DNA from: Selaginella tamariscina | Lineage: Eukaryota > Streptophyta > Lycopodiopsida > Selaginellales > Selaginellaceae | NCBI GenBank assembly: GCA_003024785.1 | Contig: PUQB01000192.1 | Location: 154,011 to 218,010, forward strand | Reading direction: 5' to 3' | Length of the DNA: 64,000 nucleotides | In this document: positions 33,754 to 45,990 of the stretch, piece after piece | Numbering within the stretch: position 1 is the stretch's first letter | Layout of the letters: each line of letters begins with the position of its first letter | Position numbers and translations under genes: made by a program | Notes under the pieces: model-generated | The model's input: only the letters and a program-made list of their open reading frames with translations | What the model was told of the DNA's origin: nothing | The model's database searches: none

Positions 33754-36700
33754 ATGGAGTTCACTGTAGCAAGTAGAGTGGCGGCCCGACGAAGAGCCGG
33801 GATTAACTCATTCAAACAAATAGAGATTGACGAGCAACAGCTGGCTAGGAGAATGCGACGGGCCGGCAGAGGGAGATTAATGGAAGGCGGCGAGGCACCT
33901 CGGTTGCCGCAATCGGCCCCTGCCTCACCTACCCGAGGGAACGACGGTAATGCCGCATGGTCGAATCTCCGAGCAGCGGTAAACTCGACACACCAGCGGC
34001 AGAGGCGGTCGCACGCCGCTGACGACGAAGAAGGATATGAAGGAACCGCAGCACGTCTAGACGACAATCTAGGCACGGCAGCATGCGGGTATGAATAGCA
34101 CTCGGACGGGCGACTTCGCCCGACAGTAACCTATGATGCAGAGTGGGATGGATGGCAAGACGACGAAAGCCCTCCGCCTCTCTACGTAGGTGAAAGTGAC
34201 GGCCACGAAGAGCCCCCATACCAACGAGCAGAACCAGTGTTTGACGAGTACCCCGAAGGAGGAAACCGCGCCCAAGACAACCCCAGGAAAGGGCAGGCCT
34301 GCGATGGAGGCAAGAATCTCGAGGGGGTGAAAATAACATGGATAGCGATGGGGGACGTGAGCTAGAAGCCCAGCGTGACCAGCCACGATGGAGGTAAGAT
34401 GGGAAACCCAGGGACATCGTCACCCATCAGGGTGACGTGGGGGGCCTGTGTCTGCCCGGAAAGAGGGGAGGAAGAGCCTCATCCGGAAGGCCCCCATAGG
34501 GAGGGGCATCGATTGCCAACAAGACAACCTCTGCACAAGGAGTTCAGCCAATCAGATGACGCAGCAGGCCAGGGTGGTTACCAGGATGAGAACCCAAGGC
34601 TTCGGAAGGCCGGAGTACACATATGGGACGACCGCCTACACGAAGGCGACTAGACGTCAATGAGCTGACGAACTGGGAGGAGGCACCAGAAAGAAGGGCC
34701 ACACAGTGGCTACCTTGGAGAAGGGACGAGAGGAATTCGTCCAAGGGCAGGAGAGATTCGCCCAAGCGACTAGTATCGCACCGGCCCCGCAGGGAAATCC
34801 GCCAGGGCACACGGCAGAGCCGCAACCATCACCAGACGAGGAGATACCATATTGGGGTGAGGAGGAATCGCCCCATCAATCACGACCGTCTAGACGTCGC
34901 GGGGGATTCCGCGCACGATCATACAAAACTACTCGCTGGAGGAGGTAAAACCGTCCAGTCAAGGTAAGCCACGCCACAAGCTGTCAGGTTGGTCCCATAG
35001 CGGGGACCCCCAAGGGACAGTCGGGAGGAGCCCGTCCTTGTCACCCACCCTCAACGGGAGGGCAGGGCCGCGAGGAAGGAGAAAGGTGCCTGCAGAATAC
35101 TAAGACGTGGACTACACCACGTCCGAAGTGGAGGGTCCGGATTGGAACACTTCTCAGGCACAACGGGACGCCATGGGAACCGACCTGGTCACCTTATTAG
35201 CGCACGCACTCAATCGGATGCAGGAGAGCACCGTAACAGTGCCCTTACCCATGTTCCGTGGAGCGAAGGGGGAAGACGCAGACCACAAGTTCGAACAGGT
35301 GTGCAAACTTCAGAGTGTGAGCGACAATCACAAGAAGTTGAGTGCCTTCGCATGCACTCTGGACAAGAAGGCACACGCCTGGTGGATGCGATTCCACTAG
35401 GCGAACGAAGGAGCCCGCTGCAAAACCTTGCGAAGGGCGTTTCTGGATACCTTCTGGGAGGAAAAGAGTGAAGAGGAGGTGATCCAGAAGATAACGAGCT
35501 TGAAACAGAAAACAGGAGAGTCGGTCGACGAGTACACGGTCCGCATGTTGGGGTATATCGCTCGGCTAAGAGACGCCCTAGTTGACCTGACCAAAAAATG
35601 TGGTATCGAAAGGGACTGCGGCCAGAGATCCACAAGTGGATCGACTTGGATGACGACCGACATTCGATAAGTTACTCCGGTATGCCAAGAAGGCCAAAAA
35701 GAGGGAAGCTGAAAGACGCCAAGAAAGGAAGGCGCAAGACAAATGGGACGCAGAGGAGGCGAACGATACCACATCGGATGAGGAAAACCTCTTTGATGCT
35801 CCAAGGCCGACCAGAAAGGAGAAACGGTCGAGTACCAAGGGACACATGCAGCTGCAGCGGGGGGGAAACCCTACGGGGGGCCACACGAAAGGAAGACTTA
35901 TCCACGACACTGGCTCAAATGGGATACACTGCATGGGGGCATAAGTACCATCGGGTATGTAACATCTGTGGATTTCACAACACGAACGATTGCTATCGAC
36001 TAGCCGAACTCTTGAGCAAAAGGCCACCATAGGCAGCCACACTGACGGTAGAACGAGGGACCGAAGGGGGGCAGATGGCCGAAGGAGTTATGGCCGCATG
36101 ACGGAGGGAGACAACCAATCCCGTAGGAGGTCCCGTTCGGGAGACCAGAATCGTAGGTCCCATTCCCGAGAACGGCCACCGTATTGACCCAGGTATGGCG
36201 ACAGAGAGAGACGACCGAAACACAAGGAGGTGTTGTGTGCACTGTGCGGAGGCCCACACCCGCTCTACCGGTGTTCATGGGTATCATTAATCAAACCAAT
36301 GCTAGAAGCGCAAGCAGCCGGTGTTGCCAGGACGAGTAACGGGCAGATCCCCATAAACTCAACTCCAACCTCCACACAGCAAGTAAACCAAGTAACAGTG
36401 GTACTGCCAGAACAGGACGGTGGGACACACATAGTACCACATGCTCCCTTAGCGGACGAAACAAGGGAAACGCAAAGGCGGAGAACCAAGGGAGCGCGAA
36501 GGCGCGAAAAGAGAAGACAGGAAACAAAACCCCCGGTTTTAAAGCAGTGGGTAAGGAAGCAAACGCAAGGACTAATAGTCTCGGGACCCGTGGAGCCCAG
36601 CCAAGGCCAAGAATCGCTAAGAAAAGTAAGGAGAAGGCAAAACCGTGCATTCATAAGGGAGGAGGCCCAGACGGGGTCAGAACAAGAAACGCCGCTGGTT

Positions 36701-37301
36701 CCCACCACACGATGGGGGAATCGGGTACGACCAGCAGCAAGGCCCCCACCAAGAGGCATTGCAACCACAGTGGACTATGTGAACAACGTACCAACTATCC
36801 TGGTTTGCATGGCGGGTCACACAGTCAGCGAGGTGATTATAGATGGGGGGTCAGCAGTCAATGTCATGTCAACAGAGCTCCACAAGAAGTTGCGTATGCC
36901 AACTCCGGAGCCCACTCCATTTCAGGTACGCATGGCAAATCAGGCCGAGGTGGCGCCTAATGGCATCTTGAGGGCAATAGAGGTCGAGATCCAAACGGTC
37001 AAATTTTGAATCAACGTTGTGGTCCTGGATATGCACGCCAAGGGGGGATTCGACCTACTCCTCGATCGACCCTGGCTCAGGGGTGCAAAGGTACAGCACA
37101 ACTGGGAATACCAATAGATACGATTCCGCACCAGATGGGCGATAAGGTCCATACCCATAGGCAAAACCCAAGCCCCCGCGTGGAGATTCGGGGCGTTGGA
37201 GTATCAGGAGCCCAGCGGGCGTGGAGGATGGAGCGAGGGCATAACAGCGACCTCCGCATGCCGACCCCGGGGTTGGGTCACGCCAGGCAGGAGGCCTCGC
37301 A
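33754..37301 (+). pseudogene. E gag and aspartic protease
   Basis: Gag starts MEFTVASRVAARRRAG (33754). The capsid-like core reads KLSAFACTLDKKAHAWWMRF, then RRAFLDTFWEEKSEEEVIQK and KQKTGESVDEYTVRM (35330-35560). Two zinc-knuckle-like motifs follow: CNICGFHNTNDC near 35960 and CALCGGPHPLYRC near 36232, i.e. C-x2-C with His and Cys behind. Protease active site is VIIDGGSAVNVM near 36835, the DGG type, followed by LLLDRPWL near 37050. No RT follows. Gag would form particles and protease would cleave it. Frameshifts (for example near 35400, 35600 and 37010) break the frame, so this copy is inactive. Confidence 0.78.
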
Positions 37302-38176
37302 TCAGATGTCATAGTTTTTTACTATGACTCCTCTTTACTTTGGACGTTGACTGTTGTTACCTACTGTACTATGTTGACAAGTCCTAGATGTAGTGAGAAA
37401 CAGCCCCGCTTAGTGCACTTAGGTGTTTAGGGGTAGTCCGGCCGGCTGTCCTTAGATATCGCGAGAAACTCTAAGCGAAGGTAGCACTTACCTTCTAGAA
37501 AACTCTTATCCTCTTTTCTGTGTCCCAGTTGGATTAATGGCTAGTTCCGGTGAGTTCGGCATGTCGGATATGCTTAGAAATACCCTAGGTTTGACAAGTT
37601 AGGGTTTAGTGGTCGATGGATAACTCACCAAGTATATTTCCTCTGGGAATGAGATTTCAGTGCTAGCCCACTTATGTAAACAGGAAAACAGGGGGGGGGG
37701 GCTTTGTCACATAAATAAGGTAGTATGTAGTAGGAGAGCTCCTGGGTTCATGACTGAGTTCGTTGCTCTTCTGCCGGTGCAAGCTTCAGCTTGTGTCGTT
37801 AAGGTACAACCCTCTGTTGTACCGCCCTAACTTCCAGATGCCAGGGGTACGTCCCACCTTCGGGGTAGCTTACCCTTAACGTTGGCGAATCCATGCCTGG
37901 GAGGTCTTGTCGGAATGCATGTTCCAAGAGGCAGAGGTTGAGGCTTGTCTCCAGCCTCCCCTCACATCAAGCTAGGTGTAGCACTCACGGCCAAGCAAGG
38001 CACATTCGTGTCCTTGTCTAACTGTGAGCGTGGATCTTGTTTGACATGTTCATGTTACTTGGTTCTTGAGGGTTCATTAAGGGGTTCTAGAGTTGGCATT
38101 TAGGAGCCACATTTGTGGCACTTGGTGCAACTCTTGAATCTAAGGGCTATGGCATGATAGCCCACATCGGGGAAGG

Positions 38177-38202
38177 CAGTGTCACATGGAGATGTGACAC
38201 TG
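38177..38202. repeat. Perfect hairpin in the solo LTR
   Basis: CAGTGTCACAT and ATGTGACACTG form an 11-bp stem around a 4-nt loop (GGAG). The homologous hairpin is kept at 49966-49991 with a changed loop (GAAG) and one changed end base. Confidence 0.8.
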
Positions 38203-38783
38203 GGCTAAACATCACATGGTACAACGCCTGAGGCACGCCCTTTGGGGTTATGTCATGGGCTTGTCGCCAAGGGGTTGGATACTTTAGCAAACAGACATGC
38301 TTGTGCTTGCACTAGGGTGCTAAGCCTTGGGCATCCGCTCAAGGGAGGTTAGGTCTCATAACTAGGTGTGCTTTGGCACACTTGGCTAGGGGAGTGTTTT
38401 CCTTAGAATTCAAGGGTTGAACAACCTAAACATGTTAGCAAGAGCCCTTTCGTGAGGCACTCGCAAGGTCATGTGCTTAGGGTTATTCCAAACCTAGCCT
38501 TAAGGAGTTTACTAAGCAGAACACTCGTGTCCGCCTACGGCGCACACTCGTGTCCTCACTAAGTACTAGCCCTAGGTCTAGGGTATAACTTGGCCACTCA
38601 AACCCTTAAGGGTTAGTCGTGGTTCAGGGTACCCCTTGTCACCCTAAAGGGGTTGCACTCCCGGATGAGGGTGATTCCTCAAGGGGTAAGTGACGATGCC
38701 TTAGCTCTGTCTAGGGGTATGTGTGGAACACATGTCTCCTTGATGGGGGTTAGGGCATGAGCCTGTCTAGGTCTTCTAGGGCA

Positions 38784-38935
38784 AAACCCTAAGTCAACTA
38801 GGGTTATCCCTCAAGGGTTTTGGGGGTAGACACTCTAGGGAGACTTAGGCTAAACCCTAAGTCAACTAGGGTTATCCCTCAAGGGTTTTGGGGGCAAACA
38901 TTCTAGGGAGACTTAGGCTAAACCCTAAGTCTCCT
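38784..38935 (+). repeat. Tandem repeat of period 68 in the solo LTR
   Basis: AAACCCTAAGTCAACTAGGG recurs at 38784 and 38852, with a partial third copy at 38920. The two full units differ at only a few positions. Confidence 0.85.
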
Positions 38936-39086
38936 GTCCACTTGGGCATTAGAGTCTAACCCTAGGGGTCGTTGGGGTTGTTTGGGAAACTTAGCATTGC
39001 TCACACAGGGTGATGACGCCGAATGGCCACCTGGCATCCACGTGTTGCCACGTGTTGGCCCTTTGGGTTAAAACTTTGACATCAGA

Positions 39087-41695
39087 GGCAGCCCAACGTG
39101 AACAAACTAAGGATCGCAGGAGCAACCGAAGCCCGAAACTATCTGGCACCAGAATGTTGGTTCACCAACCACCAGGACAATTCCGGAGGGCTTATGTGGA
39201 CATACCCAATTCGAACAGCCACTCCAATCAAGCGGAGCCACCCCAAAGCCGGTATCGACAGGGATCAGCAGCCCTCTACCGGTCCTGGCCCCAAGGGGAA
39301 ATATCCACTACCTTGGCCGATCGGGGATTGGCCCGAGAAGTGGGGGAGAAGCTCCGGCATAGACCCTCCCAGGTGGAAGTAGGACACAAAACTTCAGATA
39401 GGGGACACACGGGCTAGGGTGGGGAAGAAGCGGCAGGAAGGGACCAACAGGTAAGACTGTGCAGTTAGAGCCAGGATGGGCCTCACCAAGCGGCATCAAA
39501 ACCACCACAGTCTACGATAACGGACAAGTACCACGACGGACGGCCGATAGTAGCCGCGCTAGTCACCCAGATGGAGCACAGATTGAGGAATCCCGGGCAG
39601 AGCAGTTGAACCATGGGGCGAAGCAACATGGAAGACAGAGCGGTCGGAAGCAGGATCTCCACACACATGGGGCTAGCTCACAGGATCACATGGTCCATGA
39701 GGTTGGACCACAGGCGTGAGGCACGCACTATGAAGGCAATGATGGTCGGGCGGCGCCATCATTGCGTATCCAGGCACAGGGATAGACATGCCAGTCGCCT
39801 CGGAGGATGCCACAAGGACTGCCACGACACCTACACTCAGGAAGCAAAGAAATTCGCGTGCTCATCAAGGGTCAAGAACGAGCAGCGGAGCTGGTATTGC
39901 CCAGGCACTCCAAGTTCAAGGAATTAATCGGGCAACCCGACGTCCAACGAGTCAGGAGGCAATTGCGATTGGACGAATTCTTCGACCTTGCCGTGGGGAG
40001 AAGTGGAGGACCCAGAATTCGCTGAGAAGGCCAAACAATTCCTCCAGTCAGCGGAACTAGTAGCTAGTCAAACCGGGCGTAGGGGAATACAATTTGCACG
40101 GATGGGAGCGCAGTCTTCCGCATTATGTTCGACGGACTAGCGATAGTCTTCTGACTACCAGTGGACGGCCTAGCCCTAGGGGGAATGCTCGACGTGGAGG
40201 TTCAACGACCCGCCACCACAGGAACTCATGGACTACGAGGCATACAAGCAAAGGAGGAAGCAGCCAAGTTCGTAACGCTAGTGGCCTTCATGCTCACGGG
40301 AAGAACAAGGAGTCGGATCACTAGGCGATTGGCGAACGGTCTTTACAGGGTGTGGGAAGGAGTCACAATAAATTGGGCTGACTACCTTAAGCAGTACCTG
40401 GTTCTAGCTCTAACTAGTGGGATTCACGGAGTTTGAGCCGGCACTGAGCAAAGGCTACCCACGGTTGGCCACATTGCTATTATGACCACAGGCTCGTTCA
40501 GCCGAACGGTAATAAGAGCACCACCACCACTCCAAATGTGGGAACAGCCAGAACCCTCGAAGTCAATAGAAGAACAGGATTCAATGGAGGGACCGGCGTC
40601 TATAGAAGAACAGGACTCAACAGAAGAAAAGGCGTCAACAGAGGAACAGGCGGAGGGTATCCCCTTTCCGGACCAGGAATCACCATGTATGGAACACAGG
40701 AACCCATACACGCGAATCCCCTAGCTATAGGATCCCCACTACCAGAATCCTCGTTAGACGCAATCGAGCAATCTACCAGACCCAGCCAGGGAGGATAGAA
40801 GGACAAGCCCGAGGACGAGTACGAGAGTAACTACCAACATTTCCAGGCTGGACCTCCACGGTCTATATCGGGCTTGCAGGGGTCTTCAATCGGCTAGACG
40901 AAGCCATGGTGATATATGACGGCCTTGACTCCCAGCGGTGGCGAAAGAACACGACAACATAGTGACTGGAGCGGTGGCAGAGAGCCCGGGAAGTTGCCCA
41001 AAGGGCTAAGGAGCTACTGAGTAAAGGGGGCCGACTGTGTATGTTGACAATGAAGAGAACGAAGGACGCCTGGGAAAGCTGGAGTGAGAGGAGAGCGGAA
41101 TTCCAGTGGATATACAGTGAGTGCAAAACTCTCCTAGGGCTACTCAATGATGACCAGCACGCCCGCAGCCAGGTCATAGCCGAAAGGGAACAACAGATAC
41201 AGGAATGCAAATCTCGGTTAGAACGAAGGTGTGGGAGCTCGCTGAGGCACAAGCAGAACTGACGGCAATCAAAAGGGAGTTATTGACAAAGACTCAACTC
41301 TCCAAAACCATTACCACACCTACAGCCAGCCAATCGAGACCCCTACTCAGGAAGCCAGAGGCGAGCGATACCAGGCCATCAGGCCCGGGACAAGAGCATG
41401 GCCAGCCAGGGAACCAGGCACACCGCAAATCACCGTTCCCGAACAAAGGGGGCACAGCTACCAACTAGCCCAGCTCCTTGCGAAAAGTGAAGAAGAGTTA
41501 CAATACTCCTGGAAACGGATGCAGGACCTAGAGGATCAGCTCAAGCAGGCTCGGGAGCAACAGGCGGGGTCCGAGGCAAAGCTCCAAAGGGTGATCGTGC
41601 TACAGGAGGCGACAATCACCACATTAAAGACCACGCTAGCTACAACAGAGAACGAAATCGTCATGTACCGGGAGCTCCAAGGGGCAGATACCTAG
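39087..41695 (+). pseudogene. E 3' ORF: conserved unknown domain plus coiled coil
   Basis: From about 39840 the frames read IRVLIKGQERAAELVLPRHS, KFKELIGQP, RRQLRLDEFF, then AKFVTLVAFMLTGRTRSRI and RLANGLYRVWEGVTINWADY (40280-40390), a repetitive Glu/Ser/Thr-rich linker (40560-40650), and a coiled coil EEELQYSWKRMQDLEDQLKQ to LKTTLATTENEIVMYREL (41480-41690). E2 keeps the same order on the minus strand, so this is a genuine family gene. The part before 39500 probably includes the end of a lost integrase. Function unknown. Several stops interrupt it. Confidence 0.55.
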
Positions 41696-41738
41696 GGCAC
41701 ATGGCCCGAGGATGTGCCAACGAATAAGTCCGGGCATC

Positions 41739-42426
41739 TGTTGACAGTGGCCGACACCATCACATGGCCAACTAGCGGGACGTCCACCAGCACGGACGAG
41801 CGACAGAGCAAAGCGTTGAATAAGGGAGGTACTTCAAGTACGAACTGATGGCGACCGATGTCAGGCGGCGGCATAACCAGGCGTAGATCCAATCGTTCAG
41901 ATCAACTACTCAGGGTACGAAGGACAGCACGCATGGGAGGCGCATAAATGTGGCAAGCAGGACTCTATCACCAGGTAGCAGACCAGTGGGAAGGCGCCAC
42001 CTGTACCTAGGGTCTAGCGGTAGATAACCCACTATATAAGCCGGAAGGCGGGTAGTGGTCGGGTCTTTGGAGTTAGGTCTGCATCTTATATCTTGCTCTA
42101 CTGTCGGAGATAGTTTGTACTCAGACAAGCAATATATATATATACCCATTTTCCTTCTATTCACCTTACAAGCGGGCGTTCCCCGCTTGCCCGACTTTTG
42201 GGCCCCACAACACTCTCTGCCCAGTCATCTCAGTAGAACTCCTCCTTACCTTACACGGGCCCTCGTGGCGTCCGGATAGAGGCCATCCAATACCTTCCAT
42301 TACTCCTGCGATAAGGCCCGGCTTGCCGGCCGAATCCTCAGGGTTGGACGCTCTCAACAGCGTCCTGGCAACCACTGTAGCTTCCTAAGAAGCACCACAT
42401 CTGGCCTGCGGAGTCCCCGATGACCA
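41739..42426 (+). repeat. E 3' LTR
   Basis: Starts TGTTGACAGTGGCCGACACC and ends GATGACCA, with a TATA box at 42033-42040. The upstream bases are only weakly purine-rich, so no clear polypurine tract is visible. The target duplication CCAAT follows at 42427. Confidence 0.88.
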
Positions 42427-42896
42427 CCAATCAATTCTGTCAGCTATCTCTTCAATTCTATTAACTCTTTAGGATTCAACCGATATGGGGCTCTTGCCGA
42501 TGGAGACGAACCTGGCAGAATCTCTATCCTGTGGTCCACACCTCGACGTGGAGGTAACTCGAGCGGCAAGTCTTTCGGCAACACGTCCTTAAACATGTTC
42601 AAAACTTCCAAAATAGGTTCGGGAACATATTCTTGACCATCTCCTATCTTGACTTCACCAGTATCCAAAATCATTGCAAGAATACACGTTCCGATGAGTT
42701 AAGGTAAGAAACATAGGATTTCAATCCTTATCAGTTAGTGTTTCCATCTTGAGTGTTGTTTTCTAATGTCCTCTTCATTTACTGCAAGCGTGATTCGATT
42801 ATCTCCGGAACCCCTCATTTTCGATTACATGTTTATCAAACCATTCCATACCCAAAACAAAGTCAAACCCCATCATATTCAAGACAACTAAGTCTT
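42427..42896 (-). pseudogene. Chromovirus B protease/RT linker (part separated by element E)
   Basis: On the minus strand the frame reads MILDTGEVKIGDGQE, then LPLELPPRRGVDHRIEILPG and RAPYRLNPKELIELKR, the segment before the RT fingers. Upstream (about 42800-42890) VLGMEWFDKHVIE-like codons mark the end of the protease. It continues at 33020 across element E and abuts the composite LTR at 42897 with no gag. Confidence 0.82.
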
Positions 42897-43109
42897 TGAG
42901 TGGTACTACATGTGTTTAGTTGTGGTTGTCGTCTTTTCTCTCCCTAAATACTTGTTAGTGTTGTTCTTGTGAGGCGGTAACTCAAAAATGACATCTCCAT
43001 TTAGGGAAACAAGAGCTAGCCTGAACCACAACTAACCTTTAAGGGTTTGAGTGGCTAAGTCATACCGTAAACCTAGGGCTAGTACTTAGTGAGGACACGA
43101 TTAAGTAAA

Positions 43110-43632
43110 TGTCAAGCCACGATCCAGGAACTAGGAAGAGAGCAGGATTCCAAGAACAGGAAGGTTTGACTCAGGAACAAAACTGAGAGCAAGACCAGGC
43201 GCAGGACAGGATCAGGAGCTAAACAGGAACAGGATAGGATCCAGGAGCAAGACAGGAAGGCGCAGGACCGAATCCAGGAACAAGACAAGAACAAGACAGG
43301 ATCCGGGAGCAAGACAAGAGCAGGAGGCAAAGAGTAAGACAAGAACAAGGAACAAGAATAATTGTAGAATGACTGGTGTTGATAGTAACTGATTGTACAA
43401 CAATTAGGTCAGAGCTTTTATGCTCACAACTCCAAGCTAATCTGGTCATGAGCCTAATCTAGTCACTAGCCAAAAATGGTCATCCTTATCCTATAGGAAT
43501 ATCCTGTAGGAATATCCTGCGGGAATATCCTGTGAGAATATCTGCGGGAATATCCTGTGGCATATCCTGTGGGAATATCCTGCAGGCTGAATCCTGTATG
43601 TCGTATCCTGTATCCTATATCGGGTCGTGACA
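43110..43632 (-). repeat. F 3' LTR with short tandem repeats
   Basis: Starts TGTCAAGCCACGATCCAGGA and ends TATCGGGTCGTGACA in plus orientation. It contains repeated CAGGATCCAGGAGCAAGACA-like units (43200-43330) and an array of about 15-17-bp units GGAATATCCTGTA/CG (43485-43620). The polypurine tract (minus strand AGGGAGGAGGTGC) is at 43633-43645. Confidence 0.9.
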
Positions 43633-43639
43633 GCACCTC

Positions 43640-44021
43640 CTCCCTAAGAACGAGTTCTATGAGTCTTGGGACCTGGTTTAGCAGGATAACGCCGATGGAA
43701 AGCAGCAACTTTGGAAGAAGCATGGAGTAAGTTGGATGCATGTTCCCAAGTGCGATCGGTAGGCAAATAACCTTTCCAATCCACCAAGTATTGAAGTTGG
43801 CAGCGATGAAGACGAGAATCAAGGATGGCTGCAACTTCGTACTCAGGTTCACCGTCAATGACCACAGGAGGGGGAGGAGAAGAAGCATGACTAGGAAGAG
43901 AAGAAGGATGATACGGCTCCAACAAAGAAGTGTGAAATACAGGATGAAGTTTCACCGTAGATGGTAACTCGAGTCGGAAAGCTACAAGATTGACTTCCGC
44001 CACAATCCTATAAGGGCCCAA
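43640..44021 (-). pseudogene. F integrase C-terminus and chromodomain
   Basis: The minus frame reads MGPYRIVAEVNLVAFRLELP, LHPVFHTSLLEPYHPSS, then a chromodomain: PEYEVAAILDSRLHRCQLQY, LVDWKGYLPTDRTWEHASNL and KVAAFHRRYPAKPGP. Aromatic cage positions Y, W and W are present. The frame is open throughout, so the chromodomain itself is intact. Confidence 0.85.
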
Positions 44022-44029
44022 TCATTGAA

Positions 44030-44700
44030 AATCCAACTTAGAAGAAGGCCTGTTAGTGCGAATATGTCGACGAAGAAGCCACACGAGATCACCAATCTTG
44101 TATGCAGGTGTTGGCGATGATGGGCATCAGCATGATGCTTGTACCGTTCCTGTGCCTGCTGAAGATGAACCCGGAGATCATCCTGTACCTGACGAAGGTG
44201 CTGGAGACGATCCTATACTGCAGGAGCGGAAGAAGGAGAAGCAGGAGGAGCAAAGTCAAAACGTGGATGGTAGCCTGTAAGAGCGAAGAAAGGTGTCTGG
44301 CCTGAAGATGCGTGAACGGAGTTGTTGTAGGCAAACTCCAGGCCACCAATAGTTGCGAGTCACCAACTCAACTGTCTTGGCCACACCAAAATGTCCTGTA
44401 GCCGGGGTATCATGACAATCCTGTACCACACGAGTCCTGCAAACACCAATAGGAACGTACAGGAGACCTTCCCGTACAGGAGTCCATCCTGTATGGCAAA
44501 CAGCGTGTAGTCTGAACGGGAACTGGAGGAAGAGGAGCTTGCAATGTCAGGACTAATGTGTGAGAACACATTCCTTGCCAATCGTCTATAGCCAACTGCG
44601 AACGGATGTCTGTAGAAGTGTTGAATCTGCTGGAGCCTGATGAACTGTAGTGCTGCAAGCCAAATCGATCAGGACCCAACAACACTTGCTTTTGACAGTC
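44030..44700 (-). pseudogene. F integrase remnant lacking the catalytic core
   Basis: The zinc-finger part ([20 protein letters not shown], across frames near 44400-44330) is followed almost at once by [20 protein letters not shown]-like residues and KIGDLVWLLRRHIRTNRPSS, which normally come after the DDE core. The three catalytic acidic residues are therefore missing by deletion, not by point mutation. Confidence 0.65.
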
Positions 44701-44817
44701 ATATGCAGGATGCCCGGGCGGTGCAAGGTAAGAGCGCCTAGACAATGCTGCCTTGCCATTCCGAAAACCGGGCCTGTAGAAATGACGAAATCAAAACGTG
44801 ATAGGAACTCCGCCCAC

Positions 44818-45423
44818 CTAGCCTGTCGCCGACTGAGAACTCGAGCCGTTTGAAATACTCCAGGTTCTTGTGATCCGTAAGAACTTGTACAGGATGCGCA
44901 GCACCTTCCAGGAAATGCCGCCACTCCTCGAACGAATCCACAATGGCCTTGAGTTCCTTGTCATGAATCTCGTAATTGATCTCGCCGAAAGGAACTTACG
45001 AGAGTGAAAAGCTACAGGATGAAGCAACTTGTCTTCTCCAACTTGTGATAGGACGGATCCTACTGCAAAATCCGAGGCATCTGCTTCAACGAAGAAAGGA
45101 CGAGAAGGATCAGGATGTGCTAAAATCGGAGCTGTCGTGAAGGTCCTTGAGTGTTGTGAATGCATGTTCCGCCTTGTCGGACCAAGAGAAAACCCTGTGC
45201 GCTTGGTGAGTTCCGTGAGTGGAAGTACACGCTTGGAGAAGTCCTGTATGAACCGCCTGTAGAAGTTTGCAAAGCCAAGGAAACATTGTACATCTCGTAC
45301 AGACTTGGGCCTCTCCCACTCCACGATGGTCTTCACCTTGTGCATGTCCATGGAAACGCCAGCAGGAGAGACGATGTAGCCCAAGAACTCCACAGAATCC
45401 CTATCGAAAAAACACTTCTCCAA
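44818..45423 (-). pseudogene. F RT thumb and RNase H
   Basis: Thumb: [20 protein letters not shown] and VQCFLGFANFYRRFIQDFSK. RNase H: FFVEADASDFAVGSVLSQVG, with DASD carrying the first catalytic Asp, then [14 protein letters not shown] frameshift near 45000 disrupts the second half (YEIHDKEL-type Glu region), after which [20 protein letters not shown] is readable in another frame (44900-44860). Confidence 0.8.
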
Positions 45424-45990
45424 CTTCGCATACAGGCCATGCTCGCGAAGCCGCTGTAGAACAATCGTACATGCTTGTCATGTGCCGCCTGGTCCTTGGA
45501 GAAAATCAAAATGTCGTCGAGGTAGATCACCACAAACTGGTCCAAGAAGTCACGAAAGATGTCGTTCACCATGTGTTGGAACACGGCTGGGGCATTGGTA
45601 AGGCCGAAAGGCATCACCGTGTACTCGAAGTGTCCATACCTTGTACGAAAGGCAGTCTTCCACTCATCGCCTGGACGAATCCGTACAAGGTTGTAGGCCC
45701 CTCGTAAGTCGATCTTCGTGAACACCTTTGCTCCTCGCAGCCGATCGAGAAGTTCCGGGATCAATGGCAACGGGTACCGATTCCGAATGGTGACTTGATT
45801 CAAACCCCTGTAGTCCACAACCAAACGTAAACTCCCATCCTTCTTCTTGACAAAGAAGATAGGCGCTCCTGCAGGGGACTTTGAGTGACGAATGAAGCCG
45901 GATGCCAAGTTGTCCTCGATGTACTGACGAAGAACCTCCAACTCTGTGGGTGACAATGCATAAATCGGTCCGAACGGTGGAGTCTTTCCT
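45333..45990 (-). pseudogene. F reverse transcriptase
   Basis: One open frame (45956-45333) covers RT fingers and palm: [80 protein letters not shown] and the active site [14 protein letters not shown]. All three catalytic Asp are present. It is the best preserved RT in the window. A frameshift after HDKHVR separates it from the thumb. Confidence 0.85.

Larger units (their letters stand above)
37307..39081 (+). mobile_element. Solo LTR (1775 bp) with target duplication TCAGA
   Basis: The sequence begins TGTCATAGTTTTTTACTATG and ends GTTAAAACTTTGACA. TCAGA is present at 37302-37306 and 39082-39086, an exact 5-bp target duplication, and no internal region exists. It is a long relative of the chromovirus LTR: the first ~800 bp match the copy A LTR and the last ~950 bp are extra. 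The internal region was lost by recombination between its two LTRs. Confidence 0.9.
33026..42426 (+). mobile_element. LTR retrotransposon E (gag-protease only), complete with 5-bp target duplication
   Basis: LTRs at 33026-33716 (691 bp) and 41739-42426 (688 bp) flank about 8 kb. The 5-bp CCAAT occurs at 33021-33025 and 42427-42431, and the interrupted host gene (chromovirus B pol) resumes on both sides, proving insertion. The internal region encodes gag and an aspartic protease, then a 3' ORF, with no RT or integrase core seen. The element is therefore non-autonomous. A solo LTR sits inside at 37307-39081. Confidence 0.9.

Noticed and set aside
33929-34423. Long minus-strand ORFs within element E (also 36265-36768 and 35397-35804)
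   Set aside because: They are antisense shadows of the gag-protease frames, showing low-complexity Ser/Leu/Pro composition and no family motifs.
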